A stretch of 64,000 bases of DNA, taken from the NCBI RefSeq assembly GCF_000308775.1, contig NZ_BAGJ01000006.1, forward strand, positions 1-64,000. The letters are read 5' to 3'. Under the pieces are notes generated by a model that saw only the letters and a program-made list of their open reading frames with translations, ran no database searches and was not told the origin of the DNA. Source of the stretch: Nocardia testacea NBRC 100365. GTDB lineage: Bacteria; Actinomycetota; Actinomycetes; Mycobacteriales; Mycobacteriaceae. Shown piece by piece: positions 19,155 through 27,838 of the stretch. The position numbers and the translations under genes are program-made. Every line of letters begins with the position of its first letter. The stretch's first letter is position 1.

Positions 19155-19697
19155 GTGTCATCTGGTGAGTCAACGGCCGCTGTCGCCGCCGACGCGCCGG
19201 CCCCCCGTTCGCTCGCCGAGCGCCTGCGGTCCGGCCTGCGGCAGAGTGCGGCGTTCCTGGTGGTCGGCGTGGTCGGCTTCCTGGTCGATGCGGGGACCTA
19301 CAACCTGCTGGTGTTCAACATGGGCGCCTGGGGCGGCGAGGGTCTCATGTACTCGGCGCCGCTGCCCGCCAAGATCATCGCGATCGGGGTGGCCACCGTG
19401 GTCACCTACTTCGGTAACAAGTGGTGGACGTTCTCGCACAAGCAGTCCGGCAGTCCGGTCCGCGAGTATGTGAGCTACGCGGCGATCAATGTGATCGCGA
19501 TCGGACTCCAATTGGGCTGCCTGGGTTTCTCCAGGTACATCCTGGATCTGTCCACGCCGCTGGCGGACAATATCTCTGGAACATTGATCGGTCAGATCGT
19601 CGCCGTGGTGTTCCGATATTGGGCTTATGACAAGTTCGTGTTTACCGGGGAACCCGATCGGGAAACGACCAACCGGGCGACCGGCGTGGCTGATTGA
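19155..19697 (+). CDS. GtrA-family membrane protein, putative polyprenyl-linked sugar flippase
   Basis: A second GtrA-like four-helix protein, about 180 residues. It shows FLVVGVVGFLVDAGTYNLL, VTYFGNKWWTFSH (the counterpart of the family's NRxWTF) and VFRYWAYDKFVF at the end. GtrA proteins are thought to flip polyprenyl-phosphate sugars outward. It is divergent from a GtrB-like GT2 and a GT-C gene, which would supply the loading and transfer steps. I chose the GTG at 19155; the frame continues upstream into the family A repeat. It is followed by glfT2 in the same direction. Confidence 0.8.
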   Translation: MSSGESTAAVAADAPAPRSLAERLRSGLRQSAAFLVVGVVGFLVDAGTYNLLVFNMGAWGGEGLMYSAPLPAKIIAIGVATVVTYFGNKWWTFSHKQSGSPVREYVSYAAINVIAIGLQLGCLGFSRYILDLSTPLADNISGTLIGQIVAVVFRYWAYDKFVFTGEPDRETTNRATGVAD

Positions 19698-19748
19698 TAT
19701 CCTCGGGCCCGCCGCGAACCGTATTCAGGGACATGTTTGTCCAGTCGG

Positions 19749-19814
19749 CACAGCATGAGTTGGTCGGGCCCGGAGGCGGTAGCGGAGCGTAACCACGCAG
19801 GGCCCTCGCTCATG
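19749..19814 (-). repeat. Family A repeat immediately upstream of glfT2
   Basis: Inverted relative to the 19041 copy: it begins CACAGCATGAG, contains CCCGGAGGCGGTAGCGGAGC and CACGCAGGGCCCTCGCTC, and ends on the ATG at 19812 that I take as the glfT2 start. Its open frame (SGPEAVAERNHAGPSLM) is in phase with glfT2. Confidence 0.78.
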
Positions 19815-21749
19815 CGCGAAAATATTGAGGATTTCGAGGACTTCATGGACCAGTCGGCTATGCAGGCCGTTACCGAGACGAACGATCACGCTGCGGTCGC
19901 GCCGGAGTCGCTGCGCGCCGAACACCACCGGGCTCCGCGCCGGCTGGTGCTCGCCCGGGGCATCTTCACCGGGCCCTCGGCGAAGATCAGCGACGAGCTG
20001 TACGCGGTGGTCAAGGGCCGTGCCACCCGCGACCGGATGAGCCTGCGCCTGGACAAGGGCTCGACCGCGCACACCAACACCTACTTCGGCCGTTTCGCCG
20101 CCAGCTACTGGCAGCGCTGGACCGTGGTCACCGAAGTGCAGGCCACCATGATCCTGCAGGTCGGCAAGCACGCCAGAGTGCGGATCGTGGCCTCCGATAT
20201 CGCCGGGCACCGCCGGATCGTCGGCACCGCCGAGGTCACCGCCAGCGGCCCGCTGACCCTGACCGCGCCGCTGGACCAGTTCGTCGACGGCGGGGCCCTG
20301 TGGCTGGAGTTCGAAGCGGTCGGTGCCGACCTGGAGATCTCCGAACTCACCTGGACCGCGGCCGCCCCCGAGACCGTACGCCCGGTCGCCATCGCCATCT
20401 GTACCTTCAACCGCGCCCAGGACTGTGCCGAGACCATCGCCGCGCTGGCCTCCGACCAGACCGTCCTCGGTTCGCTCGACGCGGTGTACGTGGTGGACCA
20501 GGGCACCGACCTGGTGGAGGACCGGCCGCTGTACCAGGCCACGCGGTCGATGTTCGGTGACAAACTCCGCTATATCCGCCAGCCCAATCTGGGCGGTGCG
20601 GGCGGTTTCACCCGCGGCCTGTACGAGGTGTCGGCGGCCAACGAGCACGCCGACGTCATCCTCATGGACGACGATATCCTCTGCGAACCCGAAACAGTGC
20701 TGCGGCTGCAGGCCTTCGCCAATCTCACCGTGGAACCGACGCTGGTCGGCGCGCAGATGCTCTTTCTGCTCAACCCCGACTACCTGAACGTCGGCGCCGA
20801 GGATGTGCACCTGCACCGTCTCATGCACGGCCAGAAGGTCCCCAAGGCGCTGCGCAACACCAGCATGCTCAAGAAGAACCAGGAACGCCGGGTAGACGCC
20901 GGATACAACGCCTGGTGGACCTGCCTCATCCCGGCCGAGGTGGTGAAGAAGATCGGGCTGCCACTGCCCATCTTCTTCCAGTGGGACGATGTCGAATACG
21001 GGGTCCGCGCCCGCGAGCACGGGTTCGTCACGGTCACGCTGCCCAACGCGGCGGTCTGGCACGCGGACTTCTACTGGAAGGACTTCGACGACTGGGCGCG
21101 GTACTTCAGTACCCGTAACTCGCTGATCGTCAGCTCGATGCACGCGGACCTGGACCCGGGCACGGTCACCCGGCAGCTCTTCCGCAACATCTCCGAATAC
21201 CTGGTCGCGATGCAGTACGGGCTCGCGCACACCACCCTGCAGGGCATCGAGGACTTCCTGGCGGGGCCGTCGATCCTGCGGGACGGCGGGATCGAGCCGC
21301 TGAAACGGGCCCGGACCAGTCGCGCCGACTACACGGAGACCGTGAAACATCCCGCGGCGACGCCGCCGGTGGACTCCTCCGAGATCCGTGTACGCCGCGC
21401 CGGCGGCGAGCCCAGCCGGCTACTGGCGGTGTTGATCAAACGCGCGATCCAGCAGTGGACCGGCAAGGTCCAGTACGGGCTGGTCGGGGTCACCCGCGAG
21501 GATGCGCACTGGTGGCATGTCTCGCTGTTCGACCATGTCGTGGTCACCGATGCCTCACAGTCCGGGGTCCGAATCCGCAAGCGCGACAAGGCGACCGCGC
21601 GCGCTCTGCTGCTGCGCACGATGCGGGTATTGCGCCGGCTGTACAAGGAACTGCCGGAGCTGCAACAGCGCTACCGCGCCGCGCACGCCGAACTCACCAG
21701 CCGGGAGAACTGGGAGCGGCTGTACGGGATCGACTCCGACCGGGGCTGA
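19812..21749 (+). CDS. glfT2: Galactofuranosyltransferase GlfT2
   Basis: A polymerising transferase that extends the galactan of arabinogalactan from UDP-Galf with alternating beta-1,5 and beta-1,6 bonds, at the inner face of the membrane. An N-terminal beta domain contains NTYFGRFAASYWQRWT. The GT-A domain has AIAICTFNRAQDC, NLGGAGGFTRGLYE, the metal site LMDDDILCEP, YNAWWTCLIP, FQWDDVEYGVRAREHG and WHADFYWKDFDDW, which holds the presumed catalytic acid. A helical C-terminal domain follows. Starting at ATG 19812 gives 645 residues, close to the mycobacterial 637. Starts further upstream (to 19737) would add translated repeat. It converges on an SDR gene across a long palindrome. Confidence 0.93.
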   Translation: MRENIEDFEDFMDQSAMQAVTETNDHAAVAPESLRAEHHRAPRRLVLARGIFTGPSAKISDELYAVVKGRATRDRMSLRLDKGSTAHTNTYFGRFAASYWQRWTVVTEVQATMILQVGKHARVRIVASDIAGHRRIVGTAEVTASGPLTLTAPLDQFVDGGALWLEFEAVGADLEISELTWTAAAPETVRPVAIAICTFNRAQDCAETIAALASDQTVLGSLDAVYVVDQGTDLVEDRPLYQATRSMFGDKLRYIRQPNLGGAGGFTRGLYEVSAANEHADVILMDDDILCEPETVLRLQAFANLTVEPTLVGAQMLFLLNPDYLNVGAEDVHLHRLMHGQKVPKALRNTSMLKKNQERRVDAGYNAWWTCLIPAEVVKKIGLPLPIFFQWDDVEYGVRAREHGFVTVTLPNAAVWHADFYWKDFDDWARYFSTRNSLIVSSMHADLDPGTVTRQLFRNISEYLVAMQYGLAHTTLQGIEDFLAGPSILRDGGIEPLKRARTSRADYTETVKHPAATPPVDSSEIRVRRAGGEPSRLLAVLIKRAIQQWTGKVQYGLVGVTREDAHWWHVSLFDHVVVTDASQSGVRIRKRDKATARALLLRTMRVLRRLYKELPELQQRYRAAHAELTSRENWERLYGIDSDRG

Positions 21750-21762
21750 CCGGAGGCACCCG

Positions 21763-21796
21763 CACGGGCCACGCCGCGGCCGCGGCGTGGCCCGTG
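21763..21796. terminator. Perfect 34-bp palindrome between convergent glfT2 and SDR gene
   Basis: Two 17-base arms, CACGGGCCACGCCGCGG and its exact complement, abut without a spacer, 13 bases after the glfT2 stop. An RNA hairpin from either strand would be very stable, so a bidirectional terminator is likely. Confidence 0.75.
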
Positions 21797-21800
21797 GTCG

Positions 21801-22652
21801 TCAGAGGAACAGGTCGGTGGTGAGTGGTTCGTCGCCCGGGGTCACCCGGTACCTGTCCAGGTCGGTGATGCCGTGGGTGGCGAGCACCTCGTCGTCGATG
21901 AAGAAATTGCCGGTCGTCTCGGTGGCCGGTGAGGTGAGTACCAGGTAGGCGGCGTCGGCGTAGATGTCCGGGGTCCGCGAGGTACGGACCATCTCCTCGC
22001 CACCGAGCAGATTGCGTACGGCCGCGGTCGCGATCGTGGTGCGCGGCCAGAGCGAATTCACGCCGATACCGTCGGATTTCAGTTCCTCGGCCAGCCCCAG
22101 CGTGGTCAGCGACATGCCGTACTTGGCGATGGTGTAGCCCAGTGAGGACCCGGCCCATTTGGGGTCCAGGTTCAGCGGCGGCGACAGCGTGAGGATATGC
22201 GGGTTCCGGCCGGCGGCGGCGGAGTCACGCAGCGCCGGTATGCACAGTTTGGACAGCAGGAAAGTGCCGCGGCAGTTGATGTCCTGCATGAGGTCGTACT
22301 TCTTCATCGCCAGCGAATCGGTGGGGGACAGATCGATGGCGGAGGCGTTGTTCACCACGATATCGATACCGCCGAAGCGCTCGGTGGTCAGCCGGACCGC
22401 CTCGGCGACCGATTCGTCGACCCGCACATCGCCGACGAACGGCAGCACGGTCGCGCCCGCCGCCTCGAGTTCCGCGGCGGCCGTGTGGATGGTGCCCGGC
22501 AACTTGGGATGGGGCTGATCGGTTTTGGCGATCAGCGTGATGTTCGCGCCGTCGGCGGCCGCCCGTTTGGCGATCTCCAGCCCGATCCCGCGGCTGCCGC
22601 CGGACATGATCATCGTCCGGCCGCTCAGCGGCTTGTCTCCGGTTGCTGTCAT
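21801..22652 (-). CDS. Short-chain dehydrogenase, HSDL2-like
   Basis: A classical SDR of 283 residues. The cofactor motif is SGGSRGIGLEIAKRAA, then NNAS, and a YTIAKYGMS (YxxxK) active-site helix with a preceding LSPPLNL where the catalytic serine is expected. The sequence ITLIAKTDQPHPKLPGTIHTAA is typical of the HSDL2 branch, which occurs widely in mycolata and may act on lipid or acyl substrates. The ATG at 22652 has AGGAGG seven bases upstream, which decides the start against the longer open frame to 23036. Confidence 0.88.
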   Translation of the reverse strand: MTATGDKPLSGRTMIMSGGSRGIGLEIAKRAAADGANITLIAKTDQPHPKLPGTIHTAAAELEAAGATVLPFVGDVRVDESVAEAVRLTTERFGGIDIVVNNASAIDLSPTDSLAMKKYDLMQDINCRGTFLLSKLCIPALRDSAAAGRNPHILTLSPPLNLDPKWAGSSLGYTIAKYGMSLTTLGLAEELKSDGIGVNSLWPRTTIATAAVRNLLGGEEMVRTSRTPDIYADAAYLVLTSPATETTGNFFIDDEVLATHGITDLDRYRVTPGDEPLTTDLFL

Positions 22653-23040
22653 TGCCTGCCCTCCTGTTGGTCGCGGGCGCCGATCGCCGTGCGTTCGGCG
22701 CTGCGCTTCGAGCGTAGGCAACAGGTCCGGGCTTGCCCAGGGACCGCGCGATCCGGTCTGCGGGTGTCGGACAGGACACCGGAGCCCCGCGGCACGGCTG
22801 CCGCCGGGTCGCGAACGTGAGTTCCGAAGTCCGGCCCTGGCCGCCGCCCGGCGGGGCCCCGCTCTCGGGCCGCCCGGCTCTACCGGGACGGAGCCCTCGA
22901 GCCGGGGAGCCGGCCGGAGTCTGCCGACCCGGCCGCAGCGATTCACAACTGCGCCCGTCCGGCCGGCGTGGCGGCGGCAGGTGTCCGGCCGGGTCCGCAT
23001 GCGGTGGGCCCGGGAGACCTCGCCGCATGCGGACATCCGC
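22653..23040. other. Gene-free GC-rich interval with a hairpin
   Basis: About 390 bases between two minus-strand genes. It holds the SDR promoter region and, at its far end, a hairpin following the next gene. Open frames across it look like chance products of high GC. I see no repeat-family copy or RNA gene here. Confidence 0.45.
22993..23034 (-). terminator. Terminator hairpin after the Pro/Gln-rich membrane protein gene
   Basis: Twelve-base perfect arms GTCCGCATGCGG / CCGCATGCGGAC separated by 18 bases, starting six bases after the stop of the minus-strand gene ending at 23041. Confidence 0.65.
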
Positions 23041-23733
23041 TCACATCGTGGCGATCATCAGGATGTTCAGCAGGAAGATCAGGGCGACGAACGCCCAGAT
23101 CACGTACATGACCACCATGCCGGGGGTCTTCTGCGGCACCGGGCCGATCGCTCCGTTGAGGAAGATGAGCGCCGGTGTGCGGTAGTAGTACCGGACCGCC
23201 TGCCCGGGCTGGACCGGTACCGCCACATCGGCCGGACCCATATCGAACAGCCAGGGCGTCGTAACCCGCACGTGGTACTGGCCCGGGCCGACCGGAATGT
23301 GGTTGGCGCCCCACCGGGTGTTCGGCACCCGCTGCCCGTTCACCGTGATCTTCGGCTTGGTGATCGCGAGCAGGAACGCCATCGGGGTGTAGGAGCAGTC
23401 CACCGTGATGCCCGGCGGGTCGTTGGGCGCTGCCTGGGGCGGCTGGCCGTAGGGCCCGGGCTGCCCGCCCGGACCGAACTGGGCCGGGGGCTGCCCGGTC
23501 GGCTGCGCGTACGGGCCGCTGGCGTACTGCGGCTGGGCGGGCGGCTGACCGAAGCCCTGCGGCGGCTGCCCGGGCGGCGGGGCGCCCCACGGCTGCGGAC
23601 CGCCCTGTGGCCCCCCTGGATACTGTGGCTGCCCACCCTGGTTCGGTGCCGGCGGCGCGAACTGCTGTTGCGGCGGCGGGAACTGGCCGGGTGCGGGCTG
23701 GCCCTGTGGCGGCTGACCGCCGGGGTAACTCAT
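23041..23733 (-). CDS. Pro/Gln/Gly-rich membrane protein of unknown function
   Basis: A 230-residue protein. The first 105 residues are low-complexity repeats of Pro, Gln and Gly. A compact beta-rich domain follows with ITVDCSYTPMAFLLAITKP, then YHVRVTTPWLFDMGPADVAVPVQPGQ. A single C-terminal membrane helix lies near 203-229 (VVMYVIWAFVALIFLLNIL). The layout recalls mycobacterial Pro-rich membrane proteins near cell-envelope genes, but I know no function. GGAGG precedes the ATG. It sits between the SDR and glfT1 on the same strand. Confidence 0.75.
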   Translation of the reverse strand: MSYPGGQPPQGQPAPGQFPPPQQQFAPPAPNQGGQPQYPGGPQGGPQPWGAPPPGQPPQGFGQPPAQPQYASGPYAQPTGQPPAQFGPGGQPGPYGQPPQAAPNDPPGITVDCSYTPMAFLLAITKPKITVNGQRVPNTRWGANHIPVGPGQYHVRVTTPWLFDMGPADVAVPVQPGQAVRYYYRTPALIFLNGAIGPVPQKTPGMVVMYVIWAFVALIFLLNILMIATM

Positions 23734-23858
23734 CGATCTCCTCCCGAATCATGCAGATTGCCAGCCGAACTTACCCGGCGGGGATGAATCTCTCGCATCG
23801 GCCGTCAACCCTGGTTGTCCGGTGGGTGAACGATCGGGAGCCGATGAGTGCTCGCGGA

Positions 23859-25184
23859 CTAGTCCGGCTTCTGGAACTGCTCGTTGCGGCCGAGGCTGCG
23901 CAGATGGAACCACTCACGCAATCCGGCCGGGTCGCGGCGGGTCACCAGGAAGAACCACGAGAACCGAATCCATTCCTGGGGCAGCAGCTTTCGCATACCC
24001 GGCTGGGACATGAGATAGCCGCGGTTGCGGTAGGTGAAATACCGCTTCACCGGATCGTCCGGGTACTGGGTGTGCATCCGGCCGCCGAGGATCGGCTTGA
24101 ACTCGGCCGCGCCGTTCGGGTGCAGATACGCGGTTTGCAGGCAGGTGCCGAAGGGTAATCCGGAGCGGACCAGCCGGCGGTGTACCTCGACCTCGTCGCC
24201 GCGCACGAACAGCCGCAGATCCGGTACACCGATCACATCCACCGCCTGCGCGGAGATGAGGGCGCCGTTGAACAGTGACGCGATACCGGGCAGGAAGTCC
24301 TCGCCGCCCAGTTCGGACCGCAACCGCCGCCACACCACGCCCCGACGCAGCGGGAACGCCAGCCGGTCGGGTTCGTCGATATCGCAGACGACCGGTGAGA
24401 CCTCCACCAGTTCGTGACGCCGCGCACAGTCGAACAGGGTGGCCAGCACCTCGGGGCCCTCCGGCCGCCCGTCGTCGTCGGCCAGCCAGACCCAGTCGGC
24501 ACCCAGGCTCAGCGCGTGCAGTATGCCCAGCGCGAAACCGCCCGCCCCGCCCAGATTGTGCGCCGAACCGAGATAGGTGGTCTCGATCGGCTGGTCGGCG
24601 ACGAGTTCGGCCACCTCGGCTTCATTGCCGTTGTCGATCACGATGAGGTGATCGACCGCCCGGGACTGCCCGGCGACGGCCTTCAACGACTCGGCGAGCA
24701 GATCACGCCGCTTGTGTGTCACCACCACGGCGACGATCTTGGCCTCCGGCCCGTATCGGACTTCGGGCAACACCGCGGCGGCCGCGTTGTGCTCGCGCGC
24801 GGAATCCGGAGCCGGGCGCCGGGGTCCGGCTCCGTCACGCCCGGCGGAAGCGACCGAGGGCTCCGGGCGATTGTCTCCGGGGCCCGAAGCCGGCTCGCCG
24901 GTGCCGTCGCCGGTTACGGGTGTGGTCGCGACGGCTTCGCGCTCGGGCTCCGGCGCCGGCTCGCCGGTGCTGTGTCCGCCGGGCGAGGGGTCGGCGTGGT
25001 CACGCGTCGCTTCCGCCTCGGAGCCCGGCTCGCTCGGGCTGTCGTCGGGCACCGGCGCGGGCGCTGTGGGCTCACGCGTCGCTTCCGCCTCCGGGCGGGA
25101 CTCGCTCATGCTGTGCTGGTCGGGCATGAGCGCGGGCCCTGCGGGGTCACGCTCCGCTTCCGCCTCCGGGCCTGACTCGCTCAT
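23859..25184 (-). CDS. glfT1: Galactofuranosyltransferase GlfT1 with a repeat-built N-terminal extension
   Basis: The transferase adds the first two galactofuranose residues to the rhamnosyl linker. From about residue 145 the protein matches the mycobacterial enzyme (about 304 residues): AVVVTHKRRDLLAESLKAV, YLGSAHNLGGAGGFALG, the acidic metal site WVWLADDDGRPEG, SLFNGALISA, LRLFVRGDEVEVHRRL and the end FSWFFLVTRRDP. The first 140 residues are disordered Pro/Glu/Ala-rich repeats of 22-25 residues (SGPEAEAERDPAGPALMPD and degenerate versions) encoded by tandem family A repeats. The ATG overlaps the wzt stop in ATGA, which supports 25184 as a real start and hence translation of the extension. 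It belongs to the wzm-wzt-glfT1 unit. Confidence 0.92.
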   Translation of the reverse strand: MSESGPEAEAERDPAGPALMPDQHSMSESRPEAEATREPTAPAPVPDDSPSEPGSEAEATRDHADPSPGGHSTGEPAPEPEREAVATTPVTGDGTGEPASGPGDNRPEPSVASAGRDGAGPRRPAPDSAREHNAAAAVLPEVRYGPEAKIVAVVVTHKRRDLLAESLKAVAGQSRAVDHLIVIDNGNEAEVAELVADQPIETTYLGSAHNLGGAGGFALGILHALSLGADWVWLADDDGRPEGPEVLATLFDCARRHELVEVSPVVCDIDEPDRLAFPLRRGVVWRRLRSELGGEDFLPGIASLFNGALISAQAVDVIGVPDLRLFVRGDEVEVHRRLVRSGLPFGTCLQTAYLHPNGAAEFKPILGGRMHTQYPDDPVKRYFTYRNRGYLMSQPGMRKLLPQEWIRFSWFFLVTRRDPAGLREWFHLRSLGRNEQFQKPD

Positions 25185-25190
25185 GCTGTG
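24955..25190 (+). repeat. Family A repeats in tandem inside glfT1
   Basis: The clearest unit is 25103-25177 (75 bp), with CATGAGCGCGGGCCCTGCGG and CGCTTCCGCCTCCGGGCC. At least two more decayed units of about 70-75 bp follow towards 24955, each beginning near a TCGCTCGGGCT/CTGTG motif. All unit lengths are close to multiples of three, so the coding frame is preserved. The first unit spans the wzt stop and the glfT1 start. Confidence 0.78.
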
Positions 25191-26047
25191 TTGTTCTCCA
25201 GTTCTCTTTCGCCGACGGCCGGCTGCTCTGCGCCGGTTTCCCGATCGGACTTCTCGGCCTCGATCTCCCGCAGGACCGCCGCCACATGATTACCCGCGTC
25301 CGGTCCCTCGTAGGCCCGCACGACTTCTTCGATTCCGCCCTGCAACCGCACCTGGCCGTGGTCGATCCACATGGCGGTATCGCAGAGCTGAGCCAGGAAC
25401 TCGTTGGAATGGCTGGCGAACACCAGGATGCCCGAGCGGGCGACCAGTTCCTGCAAGCGGATCCGCGCCTTCTTCATGAACTCCGCGTCGACCGCGCCGA
25501 TGCCCTCGTCGAGCAGCAGGATCTCCGGGTCGATGGAGGTCACCACGCCCATCGCCAGCCGTACCCGCATACCGGTCGAATAGGTGCGCAGCGGCATGGA
25601 CAGATATTCGCCGAGCTCGGTGAAATCGGCGATCTCGTCGATTTTGGAGAGCATCTGCTTGCGGGTCTGTCCCAGGAACAGGCCGCGGATGATGATGTTC
25701 TCGTAGCCGGAGATCTCCGGGTCCATCCCGACACCCAGATCGAACACCGGCGCGACCCGCCCGCGGATCCGGGCGCTACCGCGCGAGGGCTCGTAGATCC
25801 CGGACAGCAACCGCAGCAGCGTGGACTTACCCGCGCCGTTGTGGCCGACCAGGCCCACCCGGTCGCCCTCTTTCAGCGACAGGTTGATTTCGCGCAGTGC
25901 CTCGACCACCACGACATCGGACTGGTTACGGCCGATCGAACCGCCCGCCTTACCCAGAAACGCTTTTTTCAGCGACCGGGATTTCGCGTCGAAGATCGGG
26001 AACTCCACCCACGCATTGCGGGTTTCGATACTCACGTGATCACTCAT
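25181..26047 (-). CDS. wzt: Galactan exporter ATP-binding subunit Wzt (RfbE-like)
   Basis: The ATPase of the ABC transporter thought to carry the polyprenyl-linked galactan across the plasma membrane. It is 288 residues, with Walker A GHNGAGKST (about 79-87), PVFDLGVGMDPEISGYENI typical of O-antigen type exporters, ABC signature YSTGMRVRLA, Walker B EILLLDEGIGAVD and switch His in ASHS. There is no C-terminal carbohydrate-binding domain beyond a short acidic tail. It lies 13 bases after wzm and overlaps glfT1 by four bases. The order matches the mycobacterial galactan genes Rv3781-Rv3783, although glfT1 is here last. Confidence 0.92.
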   Translation of the reverse strand: MSDHVSIETRNAWVEFPIFDAKSRSLKKAFLGKAGGSIGRNQSDVVVVEALREINLSLKEGDRVGLVGHNGAGKSTLLRLLSGIYEPSRGSARIRGRVAPVFDLGVGMDPEISGYENIIIRGLFLGQTRKQMLSKIDEIADFTELGEYLSMPLRTYSTGMRVRLAMGVVTSIDPEILLLDEGIGAVDAEFMKKARIRLQELVARSGILVFASHSNEFLAQLCDTAMWIDHGQVRLQGGIEEVVRAYEGPDAGNHVAAVLREIEAEKSDRETGAEQPAVGERELENNTA

Positions 26048-26060
26048 GATCGCCTGACTC

Positions 26061-27086
26061 CTAAACCCAGTAGGGCACGCGCGAACGGTACTTCTTCAGG
26101 GCGATCGCGGCGGCGATCCAGCCCACCACGGTGATGGCGCCGACGATCGCCCAGTGATACAGCTTCTGGTCGTCGCCGAGCAGCGGTGCGCGCACGATCT
26201 CCAGGTAGTGGTAGGTGGGCACCACTTCGGCCAGCCGGGCCCGCTCGGCGACCTGGCCGCCCTGCTCGTGCAGGCTCTTGGTATTCCACATCACCGGCGT
26301 CAGCACGAACAGCATGAGCGTCATACTGCCCAGAATCGGCGCGATATCGCGGTAGCGGGTGCTGAAGATACCGAACAGCACCGAAACCCACATCGCGTTG
26401 AGGAACACCAGCACCAGGGCCGGTATGGCGAAGATCGCGGTCCAGTGCAGGTCACGCCAGACGCCGAACAGCGCCAGCACGACGAAGTAGATCGCCGCGT
26501 TGTGCGCGAAGAACAGGATCTGCCGCCACACCAGCCGGTACACGTGCACGCTCAGCGCCGACGGCAGCTGTTTGATGAGGCCCTCGTTGGCGATGAACAC
26601 ATCCGCGCCCTCCAGGATCGAGGCGTTGATGACGTTCCACACGATCAGGCCGACCGCGACGTAGGGCAGGTATTCGGTCAGCGGCTGACCGAGCAGTGCG
26701 GCGTACAGGATGCCGATGGCGGTGGCCTGCACGCCGGTGGCGATGGTGATCCAGAACGGACCCAGCACCGACCGCCGGTAGCGCTGTTTGATGTCCTGCC
26801 AGCCGAGCGAGAGCCATAGTTCGCGCTGCCCGAAACCGTCGCGGATATCGCGCCAGGCCCGGGCCCAGGACTGCGAATCCGATTCGATGGGGTCCGCGGC
26901 GGTCACCTCGGTGATATCGGAGACGGCGGTATCGGCGCCGGCGACCGGGGTCTGCTCGGAACTCACGGGCTTCTCATCTACGGCGGGGTCGTGGTCGGGG
27001 CGCACCGGGCTCTCGTCGGTGCTCTCCGGATCGTCAGGGTTTACCAGGTCGGAGCGAGCGGAAGCTGCAGGCACGGTGCACGACAC
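26061..27086 (-). CDS. wzm: Galactan exporter permease subunit Wzm (RfbD-like)
   Basis: An ABC-2 type permease that pairs with Wzt. An acidic disordered N-terminus of about 70 residues (rich in Asp, Glu and Pro) precedes the family block LWLSLGWQDIKQRYRRSVLGPFW. Six membrane helices follow, then NTRxLY-like STRYRDIAPIL and LTPVMWNTKSL, ending KYRSRVPYWV. The GTG start at 27086 has GAGG upstream. The N-terminal extension is longer than in the mycobacterial protein. First gene of the export operon; bpa lies just upstream on the same strand. Confidence 0.92.
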   Translation of the reverse strand: MSCTVPAASARSDLVNPDDPESTDESPVRPDHDPAVDEKPVSSEQTPVAGADTAVSDITEVTAADPIESDSQSWARAWRDIRDGFGQRELWLSLGWQDIKQRYRRSVLGPFWITIATGVQATAIGILYAALLGQPLTEYLPYVAVGLIVWNVINASILEGADVFIANEGLIKQLPSALSVHVYRLVWRQILFFAHNAAIYFVVLALFGVWRDLHWTAIFAIPALVLVFLNAMWVSVLFGIFSTRYRDIAPILGSMTLMLFVLTPVMWNTKSLHEQGGQVAERARLAEVVPTYHYLEIVRAPLLGDDQKLYHWAIVGAITVVGWIAAAIALKKYRSRVPYWV

Positions 27087-27134
27087 TACCTCGGTCGGCG
27101 AGTCCCGGTACCGGCCGCCTATACACCACCGTGT

Positions 27135-27725
27135 TCAGAGGTATTGTCCGGTGCCTCCGATGGACTGGCCCGGCTGCGCACCGCGACCTTCCGCCGCGTG
27201 GATACCCGGAGGCAGGGCACCCTGGCGCATCTGCTCGAGCTGTGCCCGGGCGGCCATCTGCTGGGCGAACAGCGCCGTCTGGATGCCGTGGAACAGACCT
27301 TCCAGCCAGCCCACCAGCTGCGCCTGGGCGATACGCAGTTCGGCATCCGAGGGGACGGCGTCCTCGCTGAACGGCAGGGCCAGCCGTTCCAGCTCCTCGC
27401 GCAGCTCCGGCGCCAGGCCCTGCTCCAGCTCGCGGATGGAGGATTTGTGGATCTCGGCCAGCCGGGTCCGGCTGGCATCGTCGAGCGGAGCCGCCCGCAC
27501 CTCCTCGAGCAGCTGTTTGATCATGGTGCCGATCCGCATGACCTTGGCCGGCTGCTCGACCATATCGGCCAGCGATTCGGAGGTGTCCCGATCGGAACCC
27601 TCCTGCTCTGGCGTCTCCCGGCCGGGGTAGGACGCGCTCGCCGCGGCGCCCGCGGGCAGCACCAGCGGACGGCCCTCGGGGCCGATCACGACAACGGGAT
27701 CCGATGCGTCATCCGATTGCGTCAT
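27135..27725 (-). CDS. bpa: Bacterial proteasome activator Bpa/PafE
   Basis: An ATP-independent ring activator that opens the 20S proteasome gate and feeds it unfolded or damaged proteins such as HspR. The helical core is strongly conserved: LADMVEQPAKVMRIGTMIKQ, LLEEVRAAPLD, SIRELEQGLAPELREELERL, then AQLVGWLEGLFHGIQTALFA. The C-terminus ends in GQYL, the HbYX-like motif that docks into the 20S ring. The Ala/Asp-rich N-terminus is variable. I took the ATG at 27725, preceded by GGGG; ATGs at 27734 and 27737 are possible. Its place beside the galactan exporter is as in mycobacteria. Confidence 0.93.
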   Translation of the reverse strand: MTQSDDASDPVVVIGPEGRPLVLPAGAAASASYPGRETPEQEGSDRDTSESLADMVEQPAKVMRIGTMIKQLLEEVRAAPLDDASRTRLAEIHKSSIRELEQGLAPELREELERLALPFSEDAVPSDAELRIAQAQLVGWLEGLFHGIQTALFAQQMAARAQLEQMRQGALPPGIHAAEGRGAQPGQSIGGTGQYL

Positions 27726-27838
27726 GGTCCCCATCATGTCGTGTTCGCGCCGAACGCGCTAAGCCGGTGGTCGTGAGGCGAGTCGGAGACCCCGGACCAG
27801 GGTTACCGAGATATGGACCCTGCCTTAAAGTGACCTGC

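Noticed and set aside
19737..19811. Upstream TTG start for glfT2
   Set aside because: It would add translated family A repeat and lengthen the protein beyond the family size; the ATG at 19812 gives 645 residues.
19725..21350. A 541-codon minus-strand frame opposite glfT2
   Set aside because: Antisense to a confidently identified gene, with no family motif and a His/Arg/Gly-rich composition typical of shadows.
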